Below are positions 31,170 through 40,391 of a DNA stretch of 64,000 bases, in pieces. Source of the DNA: Poteriospumella lacustris (lineage: Eukaryota; Sar; Chrysophyceae; Chromulinales; Dinobryaceae); the NCBI GenBank assembly GCA_008000375.1, contig SMOI01000059.1, positions 79,200 through 143,199 on the forward strand, in the 5' to 3' direction. Position 1 is the stretch's first letter. Each line of letters starts with the position of its first letter. The notes under the pieces are model-generated. The model had not been told where the DNA came from. It saw nothing but the letters and a program-made list of their open reading frames with translations, and searched no databases. A program made the position numbers and the translations under genes.

Positions 31170-32168
31170 CTACATTGCGATGATGGCGATGCCCAGCCCA
31201 ATGGCCACCGCTTGCCAGTAGCTGGAGCCCTTCCGAGCGTTGGCCACGCGCTGCTCCATGTCGCGCGCGTGCAGCTTCAACCGTTCCGCTTCGCGTTGGA
31301 TCTCCGCGGACTTTGTGCGTTCTGCTTCTAACGCCAGCTCATCGGCCCTGCGACGGGCCTCTTTGGCTTCCTCTTCCAAGCGCGCCACCTCTTGTTCGTG
31401 TTGCTTCAGCCGTTTGGTCACTTCGTATTCATCGGCCACGACGCGAGTGACGTCCAACGCGTCGAGCGTCAGCAGCCATTGCCGCATGTCGCGAACCGCG
31501 ACCCTATTCAACGCCACACGACCCTCTACCTCCTCCTCGGCCACCCCACGATGACGTAACTCCTCTGGTTTGTTGTCCACGCGCCAATAGGGAATATGGT
31601 GCGCAACCGGCAGCTCGAGGCGGTCGCTGAGCAGCCGTCGGAACGACTGCATCCAAGCGACGGTCTCTTCAGGCGTGCGCAGCGTCGCACGGGTGAATAT
31701 GATGCCCATGTGCCGCAGCATGGCGGGGCCAAAGGTATCCACCAACAGGCGGACCGCGTCTTGCATGCCGCTGTCGAAGCGCGGGCTTTGCTCGTTGATC
31801 ACGAGGAGAAACCCGTGTACGTAGCCCGTTTCCTTCGCATGTTTCACGATTTCCACCATATTGGCCTCATCATGCGTTGCTCCATGATTGTCCAACAAAC
31901 CGGGCGTGTCCACGATCACAAATTGGTGGTTGGCGACGGCTTGCGGTGCAGTGGTGTGGGAGGTCGGCGAGTCTCCTTCGGAGAAGACTGGCTGGTTCGT
32001 GAGCCCCAACTGGATTGCCGCCATATTTGCGAACGAAGACTTCCCGTCTCCTGTGCGCCCAATCATGTAAAAGATTCGTTGTTGGTGCGTTTCATCCACC
32101 GACGAACACAAAGCCGCCAGCGTCAGCCACAGGGCAATCGCCAACTTCCAATGAAGAAAGCACCACAT
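31170..32168 (-). CDS. AIG1/GIMAP-like GTPase with signal peptide and C-terminal helix (GTPase 1)
   Basis: 332 aa from ATG 32168. N-terminal hydrophobic signal sequence (WKLAIALWLTLAALCSS), then the G domain starting about residue 33: P-loop GRTGDGKSS, switch region DxPTxHTTAP, G3 DTPGLLDNHG followed by HDEANM, and an AIG1-type strand GIIFTRAT in the G4 position. The C-terminal third is a charged coiled coil (KQHEQEVARLEEEAKEARRR...) ending in a hydrophobic segment AVAIGLGIAIIAM at the very terminus. Known AIG1 GTPases are cytosolic or tail-anchored; a signal peptide is unusual and would place the G domain in the secretory lumen or outside. It is divergent from GTPase 2. Confidence 0.85.
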   Translation of the reverse strand: MWCFLHWKLAIALWLTLAALCSSVDETHQQRIFYMIGRTGDGKSSFANMAAIQLGLTNQPVFSEGDSPTSHTTAPQAVANHQFVIVDTPGLLDNHGATHDEANMVEIVKHAKETGYVHGFLLVINEQSPRFDSGMQDAVRLLVDTFGPAMLRHMGIIFTRATLRTPEETVAWMQSFRRLLSDRLELPVAHHIPYWRVDNKPEELRHRGVAEEEVEGRVALNRVAVRDMRQWLLTLDALDVTRVVADEYEVTKRLKQHEQEVARLEEEAKEARRRADELALEAERTKSAEIQREAERLKLHARDMEQRVANARKGSSYWQAVAIGLGIAIIAM

Positions 32169-32565
32169 GGCTGGTCAAGCGGAGGATTGCCTCACCTTGA
32201 CAACGGAGGAAGAACCTATGCGGAGAGGGTATAATTATTACATGTGTGTAGGAAACAAAGCCCAGTGAGTGGATTTTCTTCACGTTGAAGTTGGTGTTCA
32301 TCCAAAGTGAAGTGAGTCTCTCTCAACTGCGAAATGTGCGTCCGCCGCCGACTTGAAGAGCGCATCGCATCGCGATTCATCGCGATCCGCAATCCCAAAT
32401 CGTCGTTTTTCAATCGAAATTCGTGCTCTATTCATTGAGTGCAGGCTTTCTCCATAGCGCAGAGAGCCGCCTTTGTAGTTTTCCATCTCATCTCACCGCA
32501 AAGTCCCTCTTCGAACTCTTCTGTTGAGGTGAAAGAACCACTTTGATTTATCTGCAACTGGACGA
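32169..32565. other. Divergent promoter region of GTPases 1 and 2
   Basis: Non-coding. From 32481 onward it is nearly identical to 34191-34275 upstream of GTPase 3. Confidence 0.5.
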
Positions 32566-32845
32566 ATGCGCAGAATTATCTTTTGGTGGATTTTGGCGCT
32601 GTGGGCTGCGACCGTCTTCGCCGAAGACCGCGTCGTCATCGTCCTCGGCCGCACCGGCGACGGCAAGTCGTCGCTGGCCAACATGCTCGCTCAACAATGG
32701 GGCATCGTCGATCAACCTGTTTTCGCCGAAGGAGCTTCGCCCGCCGTTCACACAGCGGCGCCACAGTCGGTCAGCGGCGGAGGCTTCATGATCGTGGACA
32801 CGCCCAACAAAGCCAACATGGTCGAAATCGTCAAGTATACCAACC
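32481..32845 (+). repeat. Duplicated 5' block, copy 1 (GTPase 2)
   Basis: Leader plus first about 90 codons are nearly identical to 34191-34585 at a constant offset of 1710 bp. Divergence begins abruptly downstream. A net 30-nt coding deletion lies inside this copy. Confidence 0.85.
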
Positions 32846-33618
32846 ACATCCGCATCAATGGATTGCTTCTGGTCGTCAACGGCGAAGATATGGCTCTTTC
32901 TTCGCTGACAGGACTGCTGCAGATGTACGTCGACACTTTTGGATCGGAGATGGTCAACCAGCTGGGCGTGGTGATCACCCGATCCTTTTTGATCGATGAT
33001 GAGAAGATCACGGCCTTTCGAAGCGAGTTGGAGGCCGTTCTTAGCAGACTGACCGGGCGGCCGGTCAAGGACACACCGGTGTGGTTGATGGAAACGAGAA
33101 CGGATCGTGTGGAGGCTCGCTTGATACTGGATTCTGCAGTGCAAGAGGTGCTGAACAATCTCACGGTGGTGGCCGGCGAAATCAAGGAGTGGCTGGGGCG
33201 ACAACCCGCACTCGACGTCACCAACGTCGTTCCGGCCGCACACCCACACCACCGAAAGGAAATTGAAGCGATAGAGAAGCTGCAGTTGGCCCTCGACAAC
33301 TACCATAAGAAGTGGTTGAAAGCGCTGCAGCGGGCGGAGGAAGATCTGCTTCGTGTGGCGGAAGAGGTGAGGGCCTTTGCTGCAGCAAAGGCGAAAGACA
33401 GTCACGACAAGGCCCAGGTTATCGCTGCACTTGCTGGTGACCTGGGGCTCTCCCAGTACGAACGCGTCACCATTCTCAAGACGGCGACGTTCGCCTTGTC
33501 GTTGGTAGTACCCAACGCGAGCAAGGGCATCGACAATGTGGCGAAGCGCTCTAAAGACGGGCACGTGAGACCCGTTTCGCTGTTTGTTGATCAAGTAGTA
33601 TACCCGTATTCATTGTAA
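32566..33618 (+). CDS. AIG1-like GTPase with deleted switch II (GTPase 2)
   Basis: 350 aa. Signal peptide FWWILALWAATVFA, mature start near EDRVV, P-loop GRTGDGKSS only about 10 residues later. Where GTPase 3 has DTPG followed by LMDPKGSAHDEANM, this protein has DTPNKANM: the G3 glycine and a net ten residues of switch II are lost in frame, removing residues expected to position the nucleophilic water. The frame stays open to the end, with a helical charged C-terminus (LDNYHKKWLKALQRAEEDLL) and no clear membrane tail. It may bind but not hydrolyse GTP, or be an early pseudogene. Confidence 0.8.
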   Translation: MRRIIFWWILALWAATVFAEDRVVIVLGRTGDGKSSLANMLAQQWGIVDQPVFAEGASPAVHTAAPQSVSGGGFMIVDTPNKANMVEIVKYTNHIRINGLLLVVNGEDMALSSLTGLLQMYVDTFGSEMVNQLGVVITRSFLIDDEKITAFRSELEAVLSRLTGRPVKDTPVWLMETRTDRVEARLILDSAVQEVLNNLTVVAGEIKEWLGRQPALDVTNVVPAAHPHHRKEIEAIEKLQLALDNYHKKWLKALQRAEEDLLRVAEEVRAFAAAKAKDSHDKAQVIAALAGDLGLSQYERVTILKTATFALSLVVPNASKGIDNVAKRSKDGHVRPVSLFVDQVVYPYSL

Positions 33619-34190
33619 CTTTTTCTGCCAGTATAAATCCATATCGTATGTTTATCGGGTTATGGTCACCTGGCAATGGTTGGTGTGTTGGTGAGGCTGC
33701 TTGCGAATGACAGTGGTGGCCAGTGGGGCGGTGCGTCGCTGAACCAACCACAAACGAAGTACCAGCGCAAACAAACCAGAAGCGCTACAACTTGAGACAC
33801 ACTCCTGGTAATGGCTGCATAGATGAACCACCAACAACGCCCTGTCGGAATACGCATACCGTGCCTACATATGTAGCTATGAAGGACTTTACTGGACCAA
33901 GGAGAATCCTACAATCGACGTACATATATTTACCCGAGTAAACATGCGACATACATAGAACTTGATGAACTGTAGTGTACACGAAAATCGGTCGTTGTGT
34001 CATACCTCAATCAGTCTGCGCGGATAGTATCATATCCTTGGTGTTCTACAAATATACCATATTGTCGCATAGAAGCGAGTCTATCTCGACGCTTATTGTG
34101 CAGTGCCGTCGAAAAGACGGTAGCGCAGAGTTGGAAACCATTTTCGTCGGAGAGAATCCCGTCAGCGCCAGACCTTCCCGTCCTCGTCTA
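33619..34190. other. Intergenic between tandem GTPases
   Basis: AT-richer spacer with no gene recognised. Confidence 0.4.
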
Positions 34191-34585
34191 TTCCATCTCG
34201 TCTCACCGCAAAGTCCTTCTTCGAACTCTTCTGTTGAGGTGAAAGAACCACTTTGATTTATCTGCAACTGGACGAATGCGCAGAATTATCTTTTGGTGGA
34301 TTTTGGCGCTGTGGGCTGCGACCGTCTTCGCCGAAGACCGCGTCGTCATCGTCCTCGGCCGCACCGGCGACGGCAAGTCGTCGCTGGCCAACATGCTCGC
34401 TCAACAATGGGGCATCGTCGATCAACCTGTTTTCGCCGAAGGAGCTTCGCCCACCGCTCATACTGCGGCGCCACAGTCGGTCAGCGGCGGAGGCTTCACG
34501 ATCGTGGACACGCCCGGCCTCATGGACCCGAAGGGCTCGGCGCACGACGAAGCCAACATGGTCGAAATCGTCAAATACACCAAGC
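34191..34585 (+). repeat. Duplicated 5' block, copy 2 (GTPase 3)
   Basis: Partner of 32481-32845, retaining the full DTPG/HDEANM switch II. The block covers 5' UTR, signal peptide and P-loop. Confidence 0.85.
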
Positions 34586-35325
34586 AGATCGGTGCGCTGC
34601 ACGGCTTCATCGTCATCGTCAACGAGGAAGTGCCTCGCTTGGACGACGGCATGCAGAACGCCCTGCGTCTCTTGGTCGACACCTTCGGCCCGACGATGCT
34701 CGACCACTTGGCCATCGTCTTCACGCGATCGTACAAACCGTACGACGCGATGAACAAATGGGTCAACGCCGACGAACGCTCCTTTCGTACCGAACTGAGT
34801 CGGCGCATTGACCAGCCGGTACCGCAGCTCTTTCCGCTGTGGCAGGTCGAACTGCGACCGGATTTGTGGAAGAAACGCGGCTCGTCCGACGAATGGGTCG
34901 CGTCGATGTACGAACGCAACCAGCGCGTCGCCAAGGAAATCCACCACTGGCTGGAAACGCAATCGAAGATGGACGTGAGCCAGATCCGGCCGGCCGAGTA
35001 CCTGTTCACCACGCGTCTCAAGGCGCTGGAGGCCGAAGAGGCCCGCGTCCGTCGCCAAACGCCCGACGCCTCCAAGAACCAGCAGCAGTGTGAACACAAA
35101 GAGATTGGACGATCGGACCAGTCGAGTCCCCGGTACGGATCGCGTTGCATCGCCGGTGTCGCTGGGGGTCGCAAGTATCGCGACCATTGGACCGTCGTGA
35201 GGTACCGCGTCGAGTGTCGCACGTTGTTTCACAACCGCGAGGGCGAGTTCCTCTCGGCGACCGAGTGGAAAGGGGCGGGTGAATACGAAAAAGAACAGGA
35301 TCGACGCCGCGAAAACGTCTGTTGA
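34276..35325 (+). CDS. AIG1-like GTPase with signal peptide (GTPase 3)
   Basis: 349 aa. The first about 60 residues are identical to GTPase 2 (signal peptide and GRTGDGKSS). G3 is complete (DTPGLMDPKG, then HDEANM) and the G4-position strand reads AIVFTRSYKP. The body matches GTPase 1 better than GTPase 2 (GMQNALRLLVDTFGPTML). The C-terminus differs from both: after LEAEEARVRRQ the coiled coil stops and a strand-rich tail follows (VVRYRVECRTLFHNREGEFL, SATEWKGAG). Either a distinct domain or the product of a frame change. No C-terminal membrane segment. Confidence 0.83.
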   Translation: MRRIIFWWILALWAATVFAEDRVVIVLGRTGDGKSSLANMLAQQWGIVDQPVFAEGASPTAHTAAPQSVSGGGFTIVDTPGLMDPKGSAHDEANMVEIVKYTKQIGALHGFIVIVNEEVPRLDDGMQNALRLLVDTFGPTMLDHLAIVFTRSYKPYDAMNKWVNADERSFRTELSRRIDQPVPQLFPLWQVELRPDLWKKRGSSDEWVASMYERNQRVAKEIHHWLETQSKMDVSQIRPAEYLFTTRLKALEAEEARVRRQTPDASKNQQQCEHKEIGRSDQSSPRYGSRCIAGVAGGRKYRDHWTVVRYRVECRTLFHNREGEFLSATEWKGAGEYEKEQDRRRENVC

Positions 35326-36032
35326 AGGAGATGGCAGATGACGCATGGTGCCGTCGCTGTGCCTGTAGCCGCAGCTTTGGTCGTGGTCGCTGCTCTCCGT
35401 CGCTGGGCGGTGACGCTCCTTTTGGTCGTCCCGCTACCATGGCCCGTTTCGCGTTCGTTCGGCCGCGGCGAGCGCGGACTGCAGACGATAGACACCGCCA
35501 ACGGTCATGGTCATCTCGTGTCGTGGAGGTCGGCCATCCTACGGCGACCCTCGGTACCTACTGCGTATCGGGCACTGTCCTGTCACTTGTGGGACCCACC
35601 GTTAACTCAATTAACTTTGTTCGTCTACAGCCACTGTAGCCTAGTGAGGACCTGCGTTGATCAGTTATTGTAGCGATAAGAGACGACAATGTGTGTGAAC
35701 GCCCTCCCTCTGTTGTTGTCGTCGGGTCGTCGGGTCGTCGGGGCGTCGGGTCGCCTGCCACGTTGGTTCTCTACGTGGTCGAGATGGAGGTGTACGTTAA
35801 ACATCGTATAGTAACCATGTGTTGAGGGAAGGATAATGCGAACGATGTACCGAGCGTTTCAGATGTCGCCATCTTGTTCAACGACGCGGCTCGGTCGGTG
35901 GTGCAGCCGTCTGCTGGGAGACGGTCTCGTCAGAACACATTACCGATTAGTATCCTATCCCAGTCTTCTCGCTCCCAGGGGCGGTCTGATCGACGCTGAA
36001 ACAGTACCTTTGGTGCTCTTAACGGAACAAGG
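35326..36032. other. Intergenic, no gene recognised
   Basis: Short frames only. Contains a gtcgggtcgtcgggtcgtcg-type tandem run near 35721-35753. Confidence 0.4.
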
Positions 36033-37379
36033 ATGACAGAGACCTTTCTCTTGTTTGTGGTTGTTGTCTTGCTGTGGACCATGCCGAGCGCCATGGGTTA
36101 TTGCCATCACTGCTCGGAGTCTCGCCACCACGCACACCTTCATCATCACCATCACCATCACCATCACCATCGATCGAGAGCACGTGTCCATCCGTCGACA
36201 GCCCACAGTATCAGCGGCAGTTCTTCGTCGCGACACCTGCACCATCCCCATCGCCATCGCGGCCACTCGAAGTCGTCGCTCGTGTACCACCAGTTACGTC
36301 ACCAGCTGTCCCTCTTTGCGGGCCTATCCTCCAGCGAGATATCATTATCTCACCAATTTAAGTCTATTTTTGGTTCGTTTGGAACGCAAACCGCAGAGGT
36401 GGCCAGAGGGCAGCAGTCGGAGGCGTCTGCTGTCCGGCGTCTCGCGACGATGCCCAAGGCGACAGCGGGGGACAGCGCTCTACTTACCGATGGCTTCGCT
36501 CCTTGTTCAGTGGTTTCAAGCTATAGAGAGGCAGAGGGATCACGCATGCTCACGCTGGAAGTGCCCGCGACGGTGCTCGCCTCGCACACGGCGGCGGGGC
36601 AGTACGTCAAACTCCGCACCATCGCGTCCCCTGAGCGCCAATCGAAGACGTCTTACTTCGCCATCGCCTCCTCGCCGCCTCGGCCGACAGTTCACCCATC
36701 GACAGCCGATTGGCTGTCGATTTTGTTGAAAGATTCGCCGGCCAACGACGCGTTCTGGCAGGCGTCGTCGCTGGAGATATCGACGGCGTTGGGCGGTGGC
36801 TTTGGGATCGAAGATGCGCTCTCGCCCGCCAATCGGAGAGAAGAAGACGAGAATCCATATGAGCACGTCTTATTAGTAGCGACGGGTACAGGTGCGGCCC
36901 CGATCGCTGCGGCGATCGACTCGATCGTCTCGTCGCCGCAGCGGCGACGCCATCGCGCTCGCCCGCGAAGAATCACACTCCTCCTCGGCGTGCGCCAACC
37001 CAACCAATTGCCTTTCACCCATCGTATGCAGCAATGGGTGGCCGATCATGACGTGCGGGTGGTTCCCGTGTTTTCACAAGTCGCCGCGGAGCCGGCGGAG
37101 TCTCCGTCGCCGTTCGAACCGTTCGCGCTGACGGAGGACGTCACGCTGCCCGCTCACTACGGCTACGTGCAGGACGTCGTGCCTCAAGCCCTCGCAGATG
37201 CTATTCCAGACCTGGTTCCTGCTCCCACCGCCTCACCGGGCCTGCTACGAGCTACGGGTCCAACATCGCCGCTGCACACGCTCGTGCTGCTGTGCGGCCA
37301 GCCGGACATGATGGCCGCCGTGACCGACTTGTGCCTCAACGCCGGCGTTCCTGCGAATAACATTAGAAAGAACTTCTGA
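36033..37379 (+). CDS. FNR-like FAD/NAD(P)-binding oxidoreductase with signal peptide
   Basis: 448 aa from ATG 36033. Signal peptide (LLFVVVVLLWTMPSAMG), then a His-rich stretch with ten consecutive His and a Ser/Arg-rich low-acid region to about residue 150. The catalytic part is a ferredoxin-NADP reductase module: FAD-domain strands (SRMLTLEVPATVLA, AGQYVKLR, SYFAIASSPP), the nucleotide-binding VLLVATGTGAAPIAAAI, ITLLLGVRQPNQLPF, and the C-terminal LVLLCGQPDMMAAV ending in NNIRKNF. It resembles the pKIWI502-type flavin reductases of plants and algae. The signal peptide followed by a Ser/Arg-rich, acid-poor segment could be a bipartite plastid leader; this is inference. The His tract may bind metal. 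Confidence 0.8.
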   Translation: MTETFLLFVVVVLLWTMPSAMGYCHHCSESRHHAHLHHHHHHHHHHRSRARVHPSTAHSISGSSSSRHLHHPHRHRGHSKSSLVYHQLRHQLSLFAGLSSSEISLSHQFKSIFGSFGTQTAEVARGQQSEASAVRRLATMPKATAGDSALLTDGFAPCSVVSSYREAEGSRMLTLEVPATVLASHTAAGQYVKLRTIASPERQSKTSYFAIASSPPRPTVHPSTADWLSILLKDSPANDAFWQASSLEISTALGGGFGIEDALSPANRREEDENPYEHVLLVATGTGAAPIAAAIDSIVSSPQRRRHRARPRRITLLLGVRQPNQLPFTHRMQQWVADHDVRVVPVFSQVAAEPAESPSPFEPFALTEDVTLPAHYGYVQDVVPQALADAIPDLVPAPTASPGLLRATGPTSPLHTLVLLCGQPDMMAAVTDLCLNAGVPANNIRKNF

Positions 37380-37645
37380 CCGTCAGACGAGAGACAGTGA
37401 AAGTCAGTAGCCCATCAGCCCACTGGGCTCGCACCGAAACGGTTCACAGCCACCGAACCGACCGACGACCGACCGAACCGAACCGACCGACCCGAGCTAA
37501 AGTAGTCCTAATTAGACCCCATACACCCAAATGACTGCAACCTTAGCGCTGTTCTTTCGTGCCACTGAAGTGCGAGCATCACCGACACTCGCCCAGCCGT
37601 CTCAGAGCCTCTCCCACATGTCGCCACTTGCTCGGACCGTCGCAC
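37380..37645. other. Spacer with CCGAC-rich simple sequence
   Basis: Imperfect (ACCGACCG) and (ACCGA) runs at about 37445-37495 upstream of the eIF2-beta inverted duplication. Confidence 0.5.
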
Positions 37646-38681
37646 GACGAGCGCCGCGACGAGATCGCCAAGAGCGACCGTCCCCGTCGATTCGACGTCG
37701 TTCTCGACGATCCACCAGCGTCCTGGTCCTTCTCCATCACTTTGTTATTGTCTGTGACGCCTACGAGCACCGCAACCACCTCCACAATGGCAGACATTTC
37801 CGAAGAGCAGGCCGAGCTGACGGCGATGTTCGGCGCGACCAAGAAGAAGAAGAAGACCACCACGAAGAAGACCGCCGATGCGACCGCGGCGGAAGGTGAC
37901 GCTGCCGCCACAACTGCAGAGGGAGCTACCGATGCTACGGTGGCGTCGTCGAGCGCGGCGAAGGCCGAGGAGAAGAAGGCGGACGCGCCGTTCCGCATGT
38001 ACGACTACGAGTTCTTGTTGAACCGCGTGATGACGCTGGTGCAGCAGAACAATCCCGAGTTGGTGGAGAAGAGCCGCACGAAGATGCCTCCTCCGCAAGT
38101 GCAGCGCTGTACGTTGAGATTGTACTGATTGGGGTCGTGGGCGGACGGGTGTCGCTGACGCGGAGGGTGTGGCTCTGTGTTGCTGCTGTTGCTGTTGCTG
38201 TTGTGTTATAGTGGGCACCAAGAAGACGCACTGGACGAACTTCAACGAGATCTGTCTGGCGATGGCGCGTCAGCCGGACCACGTGTTCCAGTTCTTCATG
38301 GCGGAGCTGGGCACGGAGGGCTCCATCGACGGCAACAAGCAGTTGATCATCCGCGGCAAGTTCGCGGCCAAGGTAAGCCGTCTTGACTTGGGGCCTGCAC
38401 TGCCCGCAGTGCCTGGTTGACCTGTGTCTGTCTGTGTGGTGTAGTATATCGAGTCGCTGCTGCGCAAGTACATCTTGGAGTACGTGTCGTGCCAGATGTG
38501 CCGCTCGCTGAAGACGGAGCTGCGCCGCGACAATGTCACGCGCTTGTACTTCGCGGACTGCCTGGAATGCGGCTGCTCTCGGTCAGTGGCAACGATTCGG
38601 GCAGGTTTCCACGCTCAAACGCGTGCGGACCGTCGTGCGTTGCGCAATGCGACGTAAGCGGCGCGGCGTGGCCGGTGTCTG
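37646..38681 (+). repeat. Inverted duplication, left arm (contains eIF2-beta)
   Basis: About 1036 bp that recur in reverse complement at 38989-40024, reflected around 38835 (x maps to 77670-x). Exons, introns and flanks match nearly throughout; a short patch near 37695-37705 differs from its partner. Confidence 0.9.
37787..38657 (+). CDS. EIF2S2: Translation initiation factor eIF2 subunit beta, copy 1
   Basis: Three exons: 37787-38108, 38212-38372, 38445-38657; introns of 103 nt (donor GTACGT) and 72 nt (donor GTAAGC); 231 aa. The N-terminus has one lysine block (TKKKKKTTTKK) where animal proteins have three K-boxes, which contact eIF5 and eIF2B. The core YDYEFLLNRVMTLVQQNNPEL, RTKMPPPQVQR, GTKKTHWTNFNEIC and LGTEGSIDGNKQLIIRGKF is the conserved eIF2-beta/eIF5 fold. 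The C-terminal zinc ribbon is CQMC (C177, C180) and CLEC (C200, C203). It is part of the ternary complex that delivers Met-tRNAi to the 40S subunit. Convergent with an identical copy. Confidence 0.95.
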
Positions 38682-38988
38682 TTTCGTTTCCGTTTGATGT
38701 AAATGAGTTAATTGTCCTTCCATCGATCAAGCCAATTCGATTAGGGGTTATGTGAGAGGCGTCGTATCTTCTAAGGACAGAGGAGAGAGGAGTGGGCGAA
38801 TGTCGGCAAAGGGCGGTGCCCAGTTTCGCAGTGGAGACCTGCATCTGCTGCGGCAACGGTCCGCGCGTTGAGAGCGACCCTCCTATCGTAAGCAGTCAAT
38901 GAAGAACGCCCACAGCACTTAACTCCCTAGCGAACAATGATCGTTGTGGGGCAATTACTCCCGTTTACATTGCGAAGAGGCAACACCA
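38682..38988. other. Asymmetric centre of the inverted duplication
   Basis: About 307 bp between the arms. Just outside each arm the two sides keep weak similarity (aatgagttaattgtcc against aacgggagtaattgcc), so the arms once extended further inward. Confidence 0.6.
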
Positions 38989-40024
38989 CAGACACCGGCC
39001 ACGCCGCGCCGCTTACGTCGCATTGCGCAACGCACGACGGTCCGCACGCGTTTGAGCGTGGAAACCTGCCCGAATCGTTGCCACTGACCGAGAGCAGCCG
39101 CATTCCAGGCAGTCCGCGAAGTACAAGCGCGTGACATTGTCGCGGCGCAGCTCCGTCTTCAGCGAGCGGCACATCTGGCACGACACGTACTCCAAGATGT
39201 ACTTGCGCAGCAGCGACTCGATATACTACACCACACAGACAGACACAGGTCAACCAGGCACTGCGGGCAGTGCAGGCCCCAAGTCAAGACGGCTTACCTT
39301 GGCCGCGAACTTGCCGCGGATGATCAACTGCTTGTTGCCGTCGATGGAGCCCTCCGTGCCCAGCTCCGCCATGAAGAACTGGAACACGTGGTCCGGCTGA
39401 CGCGCCATCGCCAGACAGATCTCGTTGAAGTTCGTCCAGTGCGTCTTCTTGGTGCCCACTATAACACAACAGCAACAGCAACAGCAGCAACACAGAGCCA
39501 CACCCTCCGCGTCAGCGACACCCGTCCGCCCACGACCCCAATCAGTACAATCTCAACGTACAGCGCTGCACTTGCGGAGGAGGCATCTTCGTGCGGCTCT
39601 TCTCCACCAACTCGGGATTGTTCTGCTGCACCAGCGTCATCACGCGGTTCAACAAGAACTCGTAGTCGTACATGCGGAACGGCGCGTCCGCCTTCTTCTC
39701 CTCGGCCTTCGCCGCGCTCGACGACGCCACCGTAGCATCGGTAGCTCCCTCTGCAGTTGTGGCGGCAGCGTCACCTTCCGCCGCGGTCGCATCGGCGGTC
39801 TTCTTCGTGGTGGTCTTCTTCTTCTTCTTGGTCGCGCCGAACATCGCCGTCAGCTCGGCCTGCTCTTCGGAAATGTCTGCCATTGTGGAGGTGGTTGCGG
39901 TGCTCGTAGGCGTCACAGACAATAACAAAGTGATGGAGAAGGACCAGGACGCTGGTGGATCGTCGAGAACGCGTGGAGTCGACGGGGACGGTCGCTCTTG
40001 GCGATCTCGTCGCGGCGCTCGTCT
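38989..40024 (-). repeat. Inverted duplication, right arm (contains eIF2-beta)
   Basis: Reverse-complement partner of 37646-38681. Confidence 0.9.
39013..39883 (-). CDS. EIF2S2: Translation initiation factor eIF2 subunit beta, copy 2
   Basis: Mirror image of the copy at 37.8 kb: exons 39883-39562, 39458-39298 and 39225-39013. The encoded 231-aa protein appears identical and both introns are retained, so this arose by DNA duplication, not retroposition. The two promoters lie outside the arms and differ, so expression may differ. It may also be an assembly artefact of a hairpin or haplotypic variant. Confidence 0.92.
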
Positions 40025-40391
40025 CTCTCGTCGACCGCCACCGACCGCCCTGCGCTGCGGCAGCTTCAGCAGAGCGCTCTGCCAAGATGCTGCGCGTCGG
40101 TCGGTGCGTCGCCACTCGAGTGGCACGAACAATCGGCGGCGAAGATGACGTCAGACAAGGAAAGAGGTGCAAACAAGACGTCAGTCGTCACCGACGCACT
40201 ATGAGTCGACGGACGGACAGTGAAGCTCCTCCGCCGCGTCGCCCCCTTCGCTATACGCGATATAGTCACAGCCGTAAGCTCCTTTGCATGTGCAGCAGCG
40301 TATGTAGACGTAATTGATGGGCGGACATTACAAGGTAACAGGCGACAGATCAGGCGTAACGGTGACGAGGAACACGGCGACGGGTGACGCA
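40025..40391. other. Intergenic
   Basis: 5' flank of eIF2-beta copy 2 and 3' flank of the WD40 gene. Nothing else recognised. Confidence 0.4.
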
